In this document: positions 1 to 13,020 of the stretch, one piece after another
How positions within the stretch are numbered: position 1 is the stretch's first letter
Layout: each line of letters starts with the position of its first letter
Source of the DNA: Monodelphis domestica
Taxonomy: Eukaryota > Chordata > Mammalia > Didelphimorphia > Didelphidae
Direction: 5' to 3'
NCBI RefSeq assembly: GCF_027887165.1
Contig: NC_077235.1
Location: 52,849,895-52,913,894 of the forward strand
DNA: 64,000 nt
Notes under the pieces: generated by a model
Database searches by the model: none
What the model saw: the letters and a program-made list of their open reading frames with translations, nothing else
Told to the model about the DNA's origin: nothing
Program-made: the position numbers and the translations under genes

Positions 1-1115
1 CCCCTGCAGGAGTCTCTTCACCTTCTCTTCTCATGAGTTCCCAGAATTGCCCCCTTTCCTTCTCCATGTTCAGGGCTCTCTGGGACTACCCCTCCTAAAT
101 ACCCAATAATACAACAGCCACTTCTCAGGGAATCTCTGAATCTACCCATTGCTGGGCAACTAGGACCCCAGCTACCTGTCCTTAAGGGTCTCTATAACCC
201 TCCTCCTGGATTCACCAGACCCCCAAAATCATCCCACAATTGGTTTCTGAATCAGCCCCCTGTTTAGATCCTAGCTTTTCTCATAAGGTTCCTCCCTAAT
301 ACAAGGCATTCTATAACTCCTCCCTTCAGAATCCTCGAGAACCCTACAACCTTCACTCCAAAGAATCTTAATATATCCCCTGATGAACCTTTATGAACCT
401 CAAATCACCCCTGTGGTCACTGATACACAAAGATCCTGATATTAGCCCTTAACTGAGCATCTGTAACCTCCAAATCCCCTTTCTGTTCAGAGCTCCCTGT
501 AACTCCTACTTCCTGGCTCCCCAATAACCCAGCAGCCTCCCCGCCAGGAAGCTCTGTATCTACCCCCAAAGGGAACCTAGGAACACAGTAACAACTCTCT
601 ATTCTGGACTCTATGAGAACCCCAAAACAACGCCCCAAGGAGTTTCTGTGTCAGGACCTCAGCTCAGACCCACTTTCCCCACAAGACCCTCTTGTTCAGA
701 AGCCTCTATAACCCTCCTCCAGCCTCCCCAGGATCCCAAAACTTTCTCCCAGAAAATCATCTCTGTTCATCCCTGCTAAACACCTCTGAACCCCATCTCC
801 TCCCACTGACCAGTAGTCACAATGGTTTCCCTTCTTGACATCACAGAATTCCAGAACTCCTCGCCCTCCTCCCACCAGGAGTTATTGAATTTACCTCCCT
901 GCTCAGCCACCACACCTACTCCCCATATTCAAGTCCTGATCATGGGCCTCTAGAACCCCACCTCCTGTTCCCCAACAAACCAACAAATATTTATCTGCAG
1001 CTGAACACCCTGAACGGTTACAACCTCTCCCCATTCACAAGTGTCTCTAGATCACCTCCCCTGACTCATGAACTCCTCCCTATAACCTCCCACTCCTCCT
1101 ATAGACCCTCTATAA

Positions 1116-1315
1116 CCTTGGTGGCACACCAATAGAACTTGTACCAGAGGGAGCACGCAGAGTTCTCTTTGTGGGCACAAATGCCATCGTTCCAGCACAG
1201 AGTTAAACAAAGTTAAACTAGAAAGCCAGAGGGACAAGGACTGAGGCGTTCCCCTCCCCCTCTCCACACACACCTGAGGACATCACCTGCCCCATGAAAA
1301 AGTTTGTCATCACTG
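1116..1315. mobile_element. hAT mini-transposon, array copy 1
   Basis: A non-autonomous hAT-like element of 200 bp lies within the array. Its left end (CCTTGGTGGCACACC) is a degraded form of the terminal sequence CAGTGATGGCAAACC seen intact at 22185, and its right end TTGTCATCACTG is the inverse. The interior includes CTAGAAAGCCAGAGGGACAA and CCTCTCCACACACACCTGAG, matching the interior of the 22185 element. It has no coding capacity. It moved by the array's own duplication, since the same flanks recur at the other copies. Confidence 0.75.
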
Positions 1316-4300
1316 ATATCACCTCTTGGTCAGAGGTCTCTGCGTGGCTCCACCTCACACCAAGACAGCACAGCTTCTCCTAAAGCAGTCTCCGAATGTA
1401 CACCATATTGAGCACACATGGCCACCCATATGCTCCCCTACTACAGGAGTCTAACTCCCCCTTCGTGACCCCCAAGAACCGCCAAATGTCCTCAATAACC
1501 CATGACCTGCTACCTGGGAGTCTTGGAATGAACTCCTGGCTAAGCATCCATGACCCTCAAATCCTCTTTTTGTTCAGGATTCTCAAGACCTCACCACAGG
1601 AGACAAGTTATCTGCCCCTAGCCGAGCACCTTTATCCCTCTATGTTCTCTCCCTTTCAGGGGTCTCTCTAACCCTCTCCACCAATGCCTCAACAATTCTG
1701 CCACCTCCTCTCAAGGCATCTCTAGTGGCCACCCTTACTGAACTCCTGCCCTGGTTCAGTAGGCACAATGCCTTCCCCCTCTTCACACTCTAGGATTCCA
1801 CAAGTCCCTCTCCCATAGCACAAAGTCATCACCTGCTGCCAGCCCACCTAACACCTGGCCTCTTCTCTTCCAGGGCTCTCTGGAGCTCCTCCCTCATGAC
1901 TCCCCAAGACACCCTAACCTGCCCCAGCTTGGCTATCTCTGCCCTCCCTGAGCACTTACTGCCCCACACAATCTCCTGGTTCAGAAGCCCCTGTAACTCC
2001 CTCCTGACTCCCAAAGAATCCCACAATCTCCCCCAGGAATCTCTTTCCCTAATCCTTACTGAGCCTCAAAAGCCTCCCCATACCTTTCTCCACTTCAGGG
2101 GTCTCTGTAATATCCCACCACCTCTCCCTAAGGGTTTTCTTTATCCACCCCCTGGGAAACAGCTGTTATCTACCATCTTCTCTCTCCTCAGAGGTCTATG
2201 TAACTGCCCCTCCTGAGTCCCCAAGGCTCTCAAAACCTTCTCCCAGCAGTCTGTTTCAGCACCCCTCCCACTCTGAGTACCCATGATTCCCCGTCCTCCC
2301 CCTTTTCAGGAATCTCTGTAAATCCTACCTAATTGGTTACCCAATAACCCAACAACCCTTCCAAAGGAAGCTCTGAATCAACTCCCTGCTGGACCTAGGA
2401 CACCAGAATCACCTCTCTACTCCTGACTCCTTAAGAACCCCAAAATCATCACATAAAGAGTTTCTGTATCTGCCCACCCTCAACACAGACCTTGTCTCCC
2501 AAAATGGTAGCCATGTTATGTCAACAATGGGCAACTAGGACTCCAGCAACCTGTCCTCAAGGGTCTCTATAACCCTCCTGCTAGATTCACTGGACCCCCA
2601 AAATCACCCCACAAAGAGTTTCTAAATCAGCCCCCAGCTTAGATCCTATGTTTTCTTTTAAGGTTTTTCCCCCATTCAAGGCATTCTATCATTCCTTCCT
2701 TCAGACTCCTCACAAACCCTACAGCCTTCAAGGATCTTGGTATTAGCTCTTAGCTGAGCATCTGTGACCCCCAAATCCTCTTTCTCTTGAAGGCTCCCTG
2801 TAACTCCTACTTCCTGGCTCCCCAATAACCCAGCAGCCTCCCCGCCAGGAAGCTCTGTATCTACCCCCAATGGGAACCTAGGACCACAGTAACACCTCTC
2901 TATTCTGGACTCTATGAGAACCCCAAAACCACGCCCAAAGGAGTTTCTGTGTCAGGACCTCAGCTCAGACCCACTTTCCCCACAAGACCCTCTTGTTCAG
3001 AAGCCTCTTTAATCCTCCTTCAGCCTCCCCAGGATCCCAAAACTTTCTCCCAGAAAATCATCTCTGTACATCCCTGCTGAGCACCTCTGAAACCCATCTC
3101 CTCCCACTGACCAGTAGTCACAATGGTTTACCCTTCCTGACATCACAGAATTCTAGAACTCCTCCCCTTCCCCCCACCATGACTTACTGAACTTACCTCC
3201 CTGCTCAGCCACTATACCTGCTCACCCTATTCTTGCCCTGATCAGGGACCTCTAGAACCCCCATCTACTGCTCTTTAACAAACCAACAAACATTTACCTG
3301 CAGCTGAACACCCTGAACCATTATTACAACCTCTCCCCATTCACAAGTGTTTCTAGCTCCCCTCACCTGACTCATGAAGTGCTCCCCATAATCCCACATT
3401 ACTACTACATATACTGCCTCTAAATCCTTGGTGGAACACCCATGGCTCACATACCAGAGGGGGCAAACAGAGTCCCCTCTGTTGGCACAACCACCATAGC
3501 TCCAGCAAAGAGTTAGACAAATTTTATTACTAGAAAGCCAGAGGGACATGGGCCAGCTGTTCCCCCTCTCCACACACACCTGAGGACATCACCTGCCCCA
3601 TGAAAAAGTTTGTCATCACTGATATCACCTCTTGGTCAGAGGTCTCTGCGTGGCTCCACCTCACACCAAGACAGCACAGCTTCTCCTAAAGCAGTCTCCG
3701 AATGTACACCATATTGAGCACACATGGCCACCCATATGCTCCCCTACTACAGGAGTCTAACTCCCCCTTCGTGACCCCCAAGAACCGCCAAATGTCCTCA
3801 ATAACCCATGACCTGCTACCTGGGAGTCTTGGAATGAACTCCTGGCTAAGCATCCATGACCCCCAAATCCTCTTTTTGTTCAGGATTCTCAAGACCTCAC
3901 CACAGGAGACAAGTTATCTGCCCCTAGCCGAGCACCTTTATCCCTCTATGTTCTCTCCCTTTCAGGGGTCTCTCTAACCCTCTCCACCAATGCCTCAACA
4001 ATTCTGCCACCTCCTCTCAAGGCATCTCTAGTGGCCACCCTTACTGAACTCCTGCCCTGGTTCAGTAGGCACAATGCCTTCCCCCTCTTCACACTCTAGG
4101 ATTCCACAAGTCCCTCTCCCATAGCACAAAGTCATCACCTGCTGCCAGCCCACCTAACACCTGGCCTCTTCTCTTCCAGGGCTCTCTGGAGCTCCTCCCT
4201 CATGACTCCCCAAGACACCCTAACCTGCCCCAGCTTGGCTATCTCTGCCCTCCCTGAGCACTTACTGCCCCACACAATCTCCTGGTTCAGAAGCCCCTGT

Positions 4301-5867
4301 AACTCCCTCCTGACTCCCAAAGAATCCCACAATCTCCCCCAGGAATCTCTTTCCCTAATCCTTACTGAGCCTCAAAAGCCTCCCCATACCTTTCTCCACT
4401 TCAGGGGTCTCTGTAATATCCCACCACCTCTCCCTAAGGGTTTTCTTTATCCACCCCCTGGGAAACAGCTGTTATCTACCATCTTCTCTCTCCTCAGAGG
4501 TCTATGTAACTGCCCCTCCTGAGTCCCCAAGGCTCTCAAAACCTTCTCCCAGCAGTCTGTTTCAGCACCCCTCCCACTCTGAGTACCCATGATTCCCCGT
4601 CCTCCCCCTTTTCAGGAATCTCTGTAAATCCTACCTAATTGGTTACCCAATAACCCAACAACCCTTCCAAAGGAAGCTCTGAATCAACTCCCTGCTGGAC
4701 CTAGGACACCAGAATCACCTCTCTACTCCTGACTCCTTAAGAACCCCAAAATCATCACATAAAGAGTTTCTGTATCTGCCCACCCTCAACACAGACCTTG
4801 TCTCCCAAAATGGTAGCCATGTTATGTCAACAATGGGCAACTAGGACTCCAGCAACCTGTCCTCAAGGGTCTCTATAACCCTCCTGCTAGATTCACTGGA
4901 CCCCCAAAATCACCCCACAAAGAGTTTCTAAATCAGCCCCCAGCTTAGATCCTATGTTTTCTTTTAAGGTTTTTCCCCCATTCAAGGCATTCTATCATTC
5001 CTTCCTTCAGACTCCTCACAAACCCTACAGCCTTCAAGGATCTTGGTATTAGCTCTTAGCTGAGCATCTGTAACCTCCAAATCCCCTTTCTGTTCAGAGC
5101 TCCCTGTAACTCCTACTTCCTGGCTCCCCAATAACCCAGCAGCCTCCCCGCCAGGAAGCTCTGTATCTACCCCCAATGGGAACCTAGGACCACAGTAACA
5201 CCTCTCTATTCTGGACTCTATGAGAACCCCAAAACCACGCCCCAAGGAGTTTCTGTGTCAGGACCTCAGCTCAGACCCACTTTCCCCACAAGACCCTCTT
5301 GTTCAGAAGCCTCTTTAATCCTCCTTCAGCCTCCCCAGGATCCCAAAACTTTCTCCCAGAAAATCATCTCTGTACATCCCTGCTGAGCACCTCTGAAACC
5401 CATCTCCTCCCACTGACCAGTAGTCACAATGGTTTACCCTTCCTGACATCACAGAATTCTAGAACTCCTCCCCTTTCCCCCACCATGACTTACTGAACTT
5501 ACCTCCCTGCTCAGCCACTATACCTGCTCACCCCTTTCTTGTCCTGATCAGGGACCTCTAGAACCCCCATCTCCTGCTCCTTAATAAACCAACAAACATT
5601 TACCTGCAGCTGAACACCCTGAACCATTACAACCTCTCCCCATTCACAAGTGTTTCTAGTTGTCCTCTCCTGACTCCTGAAGTCCTCCTCATTACCCCCC
5701 ACTCCTCCTATAGACCCTCTCTATCCTTAGTGGCACACCCATGGCACACGTGCCAGACGGGGCACTCATTCCTCTCTGTAGGCACACCCACCATCGCTAC
5801 AGCACAGAGTTACACAAAGTTCACTACTAGAAAGTCAGAGGGACATGGGCCAGCTGTTCCCCCTCCC
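1256..5867. repeat. 2306-bp higher-order unit, two tandem copies
   Basis: Positions 1256-3561 and 3562-5867 are head-to-tail copies of a 2306-bp block made of about 20 monomers. From 1261 to about 2755 the two copies look identical by eye except for one substitution (1557 versus 3863). Differences become more frequent from about 2765, and the last few hundred bases of each copy diverge further. The fixed 2306-bp offset holds to about 3230/5536. Such identity inside an otherwise diverged array means a recent unequal exchange, gene conversion, or an assembly duplication. Confidence 0.88.
3426..3621. mobile_element. hAT mini-transposon, array copy 2
   Basis: Second copy of the same short hAT element, carried by the 2306-bp tandem duplication. 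Its left part differs from copy 1, while the right part from about 3562 is identical to copy 1. The duplication junction therefore falls inside or next to the element. Confidence 0.75.
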
Positions 5868-5918
5868 CACACACACCTGAGGACATCACCTGCTCCTCTA
5901 AAAGGTTTGCCATCACTG
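5725..5918. mobile_element. hAT mini-transposon, array copy 3 (best right end)
   Basis: Third array copy. The right end AGGTTTGCCATCACTG is a perfect inverse of the left terminus of the free element at 22185, which confirms that these array segments are hAT elements and not part of the original monomer. The flanking 8-mers no longer form a clear target duplication. Confidence 0.8.
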
Positions 5919-7473
5919 ATATCACCCCCTGGTCAGAGGTCTCTGCATGCCTCCACCTACCACCAAGACAGCACAGCTTCTCCTCAAGCAGTCTCTGGAT
6001 ATACTCCATATTGAGCACCCATGACCTCCCATATGCTCCTCCTCTACAGGGATCTCTAACTCTCCCTTCCTGGTCCCCAAGAACCCCAAAAACCTGCTCA
6101 ATAACCCATGACCTGCCACCTGGGAGTCTTGGAATAAACTCCTGGCTGAGCATCCATGACCCCCAAATCCTCTTTTTGTTCAAGGCTCTCTGTACCTGCC
6201 CCCTCATGGATTCTCAAGAACTCACCACAGGAGACAAGTTATCTGCCCCTAGCTGAACACCTTTACCCCTCTATGTTCTCTCCCTTTCAGGGGTCTCTCT
6301 AACCCTCTCCACCAATGACTCAATAATTCTGCCACCTCCTCTCAAGGCCCACCCTTAATCATCACCTGCCCAAGTTCAGTAGGCATACTGGCTTCCCCCT
6401 CTTCATACCCCAGGATTCCACAAGTCCCTCTCCAGAGCACAAATTCATCACCTGCTGCCAGCCCAACTAACACCAGGCCTCTTCTCTTCCAGGATTCTCT
6501 GGAGCTCCTCCCTCATGACTCCCCAAGACACCCTAACCTGCCCCAGCTTGGCTATCTCTGCCCTCCCTGAGCACTTACTGCCCCACACAATCTCCTGGTT
6601 CAGAGGACCCTGTCACTGCCTCCTGACTCCAATAAAACCCCACAATCACCCCCAAGGAGTCTTTCCCTAATCCTTACTGAGCCTTAAAGGCCTCCCCATA
6701 TCTTGCCCCACTTCAGGGGTCTCTGTAATACCCCACCACCTCTCCCTAATGGATTTCTTCATCCATCCTTGGAGGAGCACCTGTTACCTACCATCTACTC
6801 TCTGATCAGAGGTCTATGCAACAACTGCCCCTCCTGAGTCCCCAAGGCTCTCAAAACCTTCTCCCAGCAGTCTGTTTCAGCACCCCTTCCACTCTGAGTA
6901 TCCATGATCCCCTGTGTCCTCCCCCTTTACAGGAATCTCTGTAACTGCTCCTTCCTGATTCCCCAATAACTCAATAGCCCCTTCCCAAGGAAGCTCTGAA
7001 TCTACCCCCTGCTGGGAACCAAGGACCCCACCAACACCTCTCTGCTCCTGACTCCATAAAAAACCCACAATCATCACACAAGGAGTTTCTGTATCAGCCC
7101 ACAGCCAGCTCAGGCCCTGTTTCCCAAAATGGTAGCCATGTTACGTCCCCAAACCTTCCCCCAGAAGAGTATCTCTATACATGGCTGCTGAGCACCTCTG
7201 AACCCCGTGTCTCCTCCCAGTGGCCAGTAGTCACGGTGGCTTCCCCTTCCTGGCATCACAAGGTTCCAGAACTCCTCCCCCACCCCCCACCATCAGTTAC
7301 TGGACTTACCCACTGCTCAGCCACCTTACTCCTGCTCCCAATATTCTTGCCCTGATCAGGCGCCTCTAGAACCCCTCCTCCAGCTCCTCAACAAACCTGG
7401 ACTGTGACAATCTCTCCCCATTCACAAGTGTCTGTGGCTGCCCTCTCCTGAAACCCTAACTCCTCTCTATATC

Positions 7474-8050
7474 CCCCTGCAGGAGTCTCTTCACCTTCTC
7501 TTCTCATGAGTTCCCAGAATTGCCCCCTTTCCTTCTCCATGTTCAGGGCTCTCTGGGACTACCCCTCCTAAATACCCAATAATACAACAGCCACTTCTCA
7601 GGGAATCTCTGAATCTACCCATTGCTGGGCAACTAGGACCCCAGCTACCTGTCCTTAAGGGTCTCTATAACCCTCCTCCTGGATTCACCAGACCCCCAAA
7701 ATCATCCCACAATTGGTTTCTGAATCAGCCCCCTGCTTAGATCCTAGCTTTTCTCATAAGGTTCCTCCCCAATACAAGGCATTCTATAACTCCTCCCTTC
7801 AGAATCCTCGAGAACCCTACAACCTTCACTCCAAAGAATCTTAATATATCCCCTGATGAACCTTTATGAACCTCAAATCACCCCTGTGGTCACTGATACA
7901 CAAAGATCCTGATATTAGCTCTTAACTGAGCATCTGTAACCTCCAAATCCCCTTTCTGTTCAGAGCTCCCTGTAACTCCTACTTCCTGGCTCCCCAATAA
8001 CCCAGCAGCCTCCCCGCCAGGAAGCTCTGTATCTACCCCCAAAGGGAACC
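7474..8050. repeat. Block repeated from 1-577, 7.47 kb apart
   Basis: About 577 bp starting at 7474 repeats window positions 1-577 with an offset of 7473 and only about three visible mismatches. Similarity continues less perfectly to about 8730 (matching 1-1255), after which it drops sharply. The start of the window is therefore itself a copy of internal array sequence, and the array has at least two layers of higher-order duplication. Confidence 0.85.
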
Positions 8051-8591
8051 TAGGACCCTCGTAAACTCTCTCTGTTCCTGACTCCACAAGAACCCCAAAA
8101 TCATCCCCCCAAGGAGTTTCTGTGTCAGGACCTCAGCTCAGACCCACTTTCCCCACAAGACCCTCTTGTTCAGAAGCCTCTTTAATCCTCCTTCAGCCTC
8201 CCCAGGATCCCAAAACTTTCTCCCAGAAAATCATCTCTGTACATCCCTGCTGAGCACCTCTGAAACCCATCTCCTCCCACTGACCAGTAGTCACAATGGT
8301 TTACCCTTCCTGACATCACAGAATTCTAGAACTCCTCCCCTTCCCCCCACCATGACTTACTGAACTTACCTCCCTGCTCAGCCACTATACCTGCTCACCC
8401 TATTCTTGTCCTGATCAAGAACCTCTAGAACCCCCATCTCCTGCTCCTTAATAAACCAACAAACATTTACCTGCAACTGAACACCCTGAACGGTTACAAC
8501 CTCTCCCCATTCACAAGTGTCTCTAGTTGTCCTCTCCTGAATCCTGAAGTCCTCCTCATTACCCCCCACTCCTCCTATAAACCCTCTCTAT

Positions 8592-8798
8592 CCTTGGTGG
8601 CACACCCATGGCACACGTGCCAGACGGGGCACTCAGAGTCCTCTCTGTGGGCACAAATGCTATCTTTAGAGTTAGACACAGAGTTAGATAGAGTTCATTA
8701 CTAGAAAGCTAGAGGGACAAGGACTGAGGTGTTCCCCTCCCCCTCTCCACACACACCTGAGTACATCACCTGCCCCTCTAAAAATTTTGCCATCACTG
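8592..8798. mobile_element. hAT mini-transposon, array copy 4
   Basis: Fourth array copy, with left end CCTTGGTGGCACACC and right end TTTTGCCATCACTG. It shares the interior TAGAAAGCTAGAGGGACAAG. Together with its flanks it is closer to copy 1 than to copy 3, consistent with the 7.47-kb duplication layer. Confidence 0.75.
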
Positions 8799-10356
8799 AT
8801 ATCACCCCAGGTCAGAGGTCTCTGCATGGTTCTACCTACCACCAAGACAGCACAGTTTCTCCTCAAGCAGTCTCTGGATGTACACATATTGAGCACCCAT
8901 ATGCTTCTCCTCTACAGGGGTCTCTAACTCTCCCTTCCTGGTCCCCAAGAACCCCAAAAACCTGCTCAATAACCCACATTCTGCAACCTGGGAGGCTTGG
9001 AATGAACTCCTGGCTGAGCATCCATGACCCTCAAATCCTCTTTTTGTTCAAGGCTCTCTGTACCTGCCCCCTCATGGATTCTCAAGACCTCACCAAAGGA
9101 GACAAATTAATCTGCCCCTTGCTGAACACCTTTATCCCTCTATGTTCTCTCTCTTTCAGGGGTCTCTCTAACCCTCTCCACCAATGCCTCAACAATTCTG
9201 CTACCTCCCCTCAAGGCCCACCCTTAATCATCTCCTGCCCAAGTTCAGTAGACACATTTGATTCCCCCTCTTCACACCCCAGGATTCCACAAGTCCCTCT
9301 CCCAGAGCACAAACTCATCACCTGCTGCCAGCCCACCTAACACCTGGCCTCTTCTCTTCCAGGGCTCTCTGGAGCTCCTAACTCCCCAAGACACCCGAAC
9401 CTGCCCTACCTGGGTATCTCTGCCCTCCCTGAGCACTTACTGCCCCACACAATCTCCTGGTTCAGAGGCCCCTGTCACTGCCCCCTTACTTCCATAGAAC
9501 CCCACAATCTCCCCCATAGTCTCCTTAATCTCTACTGATCCTCAAAGGCCTTCCCATATCTTTCCCCACTTCAGGGGTCTCTAGCACCCCACCACCTCTC
9601 CCTAAGGGGTCTCTTCATCTTTCCTCTAAGGAGCACCTTTTACCTACCATCTTCTCTCTGATCAGAGGCCTATGCAACAACTGCCCCTCCTGAGTCCCCA
9701 AGGCTCTCAAAATCTCCTCCTAGCAGTCTCTCTTCTAGTACTCCCCAACTGAGTAGCCATGATCCCCTGTGTCCTCCCCCTTTCCAGGAATCACTGGAAC
9801 TCCTACTTCCTGCTTCCCCAATAACCAAATCTATCCCCTGTTGGAAACCTAGGACCCCAGCAACCTCTCTCTGCTCCTGACTCCATAAAAATCCCCAAAT
9901 CATCACACAAGGATTTTCTGTATCAGCCCACCCCCAGCTCAGACCCTGCTTCCCAAAATGGTAGCTATATTATGTCCCCAAACCTTCCCCCAGAAGAGCA
10001 TCTCTGTATATCCCTGCTGAGCACCTTGGAACCCCATCTCCTCTCAGTGGCCAGTAGTCACAATAGTTTCCCTTTCCTAACATTACAGGATTCCAGAACT
10101 CCTCCACCTCCCCCCACCATCAGTTACTGGACTTACCCCTTGCTCAGCCACCATATCTGCTCCTCATATTCTTGTCCTGATTAGGGGCCTCTAAAACCAC
10201 ACCTCCTCTTCCCCAACAAACCCACAACCATTAGCCTGCTCCTGAACACCCTGGGCTATTACTGCCTCCTCCCATTTAAAAGTGTTTCTAGCTGTCCTCT
10301 CCTGACTCCTGAAGTCTTCCCCATAACCCCCCACTGCTGCTATAGACCCTCTCTAT

Positions 10357-10554
10357 CCTTGGCGGCACATCTGTGGCACATGTGCCAGAGGGGCCACTCA
10401 GAATCCTCTCTGTGGGCATAAACGCCATTGCTCCAGCACAGAGTTAGACAAAGTTCATTACTAGAAAGCCAGAGGGACAAGGACTGAGGTGTTCCCCCCC
10501 TCCACACACACCTGAGGACATCACCTTCCCCTCTAAAAGTTTTGCCTATCACTG
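10357..10554. mobile_element. hAT mini-transposon, array copy 5
   Basis: Fifth array copy, with left end CCTTGGCGGCACATC, interior TAGAAAGCCAGAGGGACAAG and right end TTTTGCCTATCACTG. It lies 1765 bp after copy 4. The spacing between copies (2310, 2299, 2867, 1765 bp) shows that the higher-order unit changes length. Confidence 0.75.
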
Positions 10555-11417
10555 ATATCACAGCCTGGTCAGAGGACTCTGCATGCCTCCACCTACCACC
10601 AAGACAGCACAGATTCTCCTAATGCAGTCTCTGGATGTATACCATATTGGGTACCCATGGCCACCCATATGCTCCCCCCCTCTACTGGGTCTCTAACTCT
10701 CCCTTCCTGATCCCCAAGAACCCCCGTACATCCTCAATAACTCATAATCTGCAACCTGGGAGTCTTGGAATGAACTCCTGGCTGAGCATCCATGACCCCC
10801 AAATCCTCTTTTTGTTCAAGGCTCTCTGTACCTGCCCCCTCATGGATTCTCAAGACCTCACCACTGGAGACAAATTATCTGCCCGTAGCTGAGCACCTTT
10901 ATCCCTCTATGTTCTCTCCCTTTCAGGGGTCTCTCTAACCCTCTCCACCAATGCCTCAACAATTCTGCCACCTCCCCTCAAGGCATCTCTGGTAGCCACC
11001 CCTGCTGAACTCCTGCCCAAGTTCAGTAGATACACTGGCTTCCCCTCTTCGCACCCCAGGATTCCACAAGTCCCTCTCCCATAGCACAAAGTCATCACCT
11101 GCTGCCAGCCCACCTCCAACCTGGCCTCTCCTGGTCCAGGGCTCTCTGCAGCTTCTCCCTCCTGACTCCCCAAAACAGCCTAACCTGCCCCAGCTTGTGT
11201 ATATTCCCTTCCTGAGCACTTACTGCCCCACACAGTCTCCTGGTTCAGAGGCCCATGTCACTGCCTCCTGACTCACAAAGAACCCCACAATCTCCCCCAT
11301 GGAATCTGTCCCTAATCCCTGCTGAGCCTCGAAGGCCTCCCCATATCCTTCCCCAATTGAGAGGCCTCTGTAATATACCCTTCCTGACTGCAAAGCCCCC
11401 ACTACCTTTCCCTAAGG

Positions 11418-11644
11418 CAGGGTTGATAAAGTATTGGCACTTGTGCAGGGCTGACACAAGGGGATCTGCTCTGTTCCCCCTCTTCCAAGAGCCTGAGGAT
11501 GTTTTTTCATGCCCAACCCCTCTGTCCAGCCACCCAAAGCCAGCACTTCCTTCCTCCCCTCCCTGGGGTAATAGAGGGCAGGGCTGGCAATTGGCTGGAA
11601 GTTGCAGTTTGTACATGAGAACTTAAAAACCTTTGCCAACTCTG
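11418..11644. mobile_element. hAT mini-transposon, independent insertion in the array
   Basis: A 227-bp relative of the 22185 element. Its ends are CAGGGTTGATAAAG and CCTTTGCCAACTCTG, which are diverged inverted termini. The flanks are CCCTAAGG (11410-11417) and CCCTAATG (11645-11652), an 8-bp target duplication with one mismatch, as expected for hAT. The target is ordinary monomer sequence (CTCCCTAAGGGGTCTC elsewhere). The interior keeps the G-rich segment that copies 1-5 lack, so this was a separate, older insertion. Confidence 0.8.
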
Positions 11645-12875
11645 CCCTAATGTGTCTTTATCCACCCCCCTGAGGAGTACCTCTTCACCTTGGGTACTAA
11701 TGGCCTCTCTAACTTCTTACTTCTGACACCCCTAAACCTCTTCCCAAGAGTCTCTGTTTCAGCCAATCCCACATACATTGAACACTTATGATTCCTTATA
11801 ATCTTCCCCTTTTTCAGAAGTCTCTGTAATTCCTACTTCCTGGCTCCCCAATAACCGAAAAGACCCTTCCCAGGCATCTCTGAATCTATCTTGTTGGGAA
11901 CTTAGTACCCCAGCAACCTCTCTCTATTCAAAGATCTCCATAATGCCCCCTCCAGACTCCCCAAGAACCTCACAACTTTCCCCATACCCCCTACTGAGCT
12001 ATACATCCCATGTAGTTTTCCTTATTCCCTATCTAACTACTTTCTTAGATCCCCAAAATTCTCCCCTTTGGTGTCTCTGCATCAGCTCCACTGCTGGGAA
12101 ATGATAACCCCCAATATCCTACCCCTGTTCAGGAGTCTGAGTCTTCCCTCATGACTCCTGAAGAGCCCCATAAGCCCCCCTCTCAAGGAGTCTCTGTACT
12201 CACACCCTGCAAATGAACTCACACCTATGAACCTCATATCCTCCTGATCTTCCATGAACCCCACCACCCTTCCAAGCACCTACAAACCCAATAACCTCCC
12301 AGTGGTCACAATGGCTTCGTCTTCTTGACATTAGGATTCCACAACTCTTCCCTCCCCACATCACTATTTACCCCCTGCGGAGTACCTACTACCCAGATAT
12401 CCTCTCTTTATTCAGGGGTCTCTCTTACTGTCCACTCCTGACATCCCAAAACCTCACTCCACAAGTTTATGTGTCTATCCCACCCACTGCAGAGAACCTA
12501 CCACGCTCAGAAAATCTCCTTATTCAGAAGTGTCTGTAACCCTTCCTTGTTCTGTAAGACTCCCAAAAACCTCACCCCTGGAATCTGTAGCTAAATTTCT
12601 GTTGAGCCCCTGTGTCTCTGATATCATCCCTCAGTTCAAAGGTCACTGTAACTAACCCTCTAACTCTCCAAGAATGCCACAACTTCCCCCAAGGAGGTTC
12701 TGTATCTACCCCTGCTGAACATCCATAAACCCCATAACCCCCTTGCATTTTGAGGTCTGTATAATTTCTACCCCTGGCTCCCCAAGATAGCCATAACTTA
12801 CCCCTGAAGAGTAAATATCTCCCCCCGTTGAGAACCTACAAAACCCATATCTTCTTTATGTTTGAGCATCTCTCT

Positions 12876-13020
12876 GTGTCACTGTGGACAAGTCACTTTA
12901 ACTTTGTGTGCCTCAGTTTCCTCATCAGTAAAATGAGTTGGACAAGAAAACAATAATGTATACCAAGAAATCCCAAAATGGGGTCATGGCGAAGAATCAG
13001 AATGATTGAATAACAACAAT
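12876..13020 (+). mobile_element. Marsupial SINE fragment
   Basis: 5'-truncated tRNA-derived SINE. It contains CAAGTCACTTTAACTTTG, GCCTCAGTTTCCTCATC, GTAAAATGAGTTGGA and the tail CCCAAAATGGGGTCATG. This is the SINE type that ends in the AAATGGGGTCATGAAGAGTC motif, and here it is inserted into the tandem array. Confidence 0.8.

Noticed and set aside
1396-4522. Repeated open frames in the upstream array (for example 1396-1671 and its exact repeat at 3702-3977)
   Set aside because: They recur because the DNA is duplicated; frames shift between monomers and no domain is recognisable.
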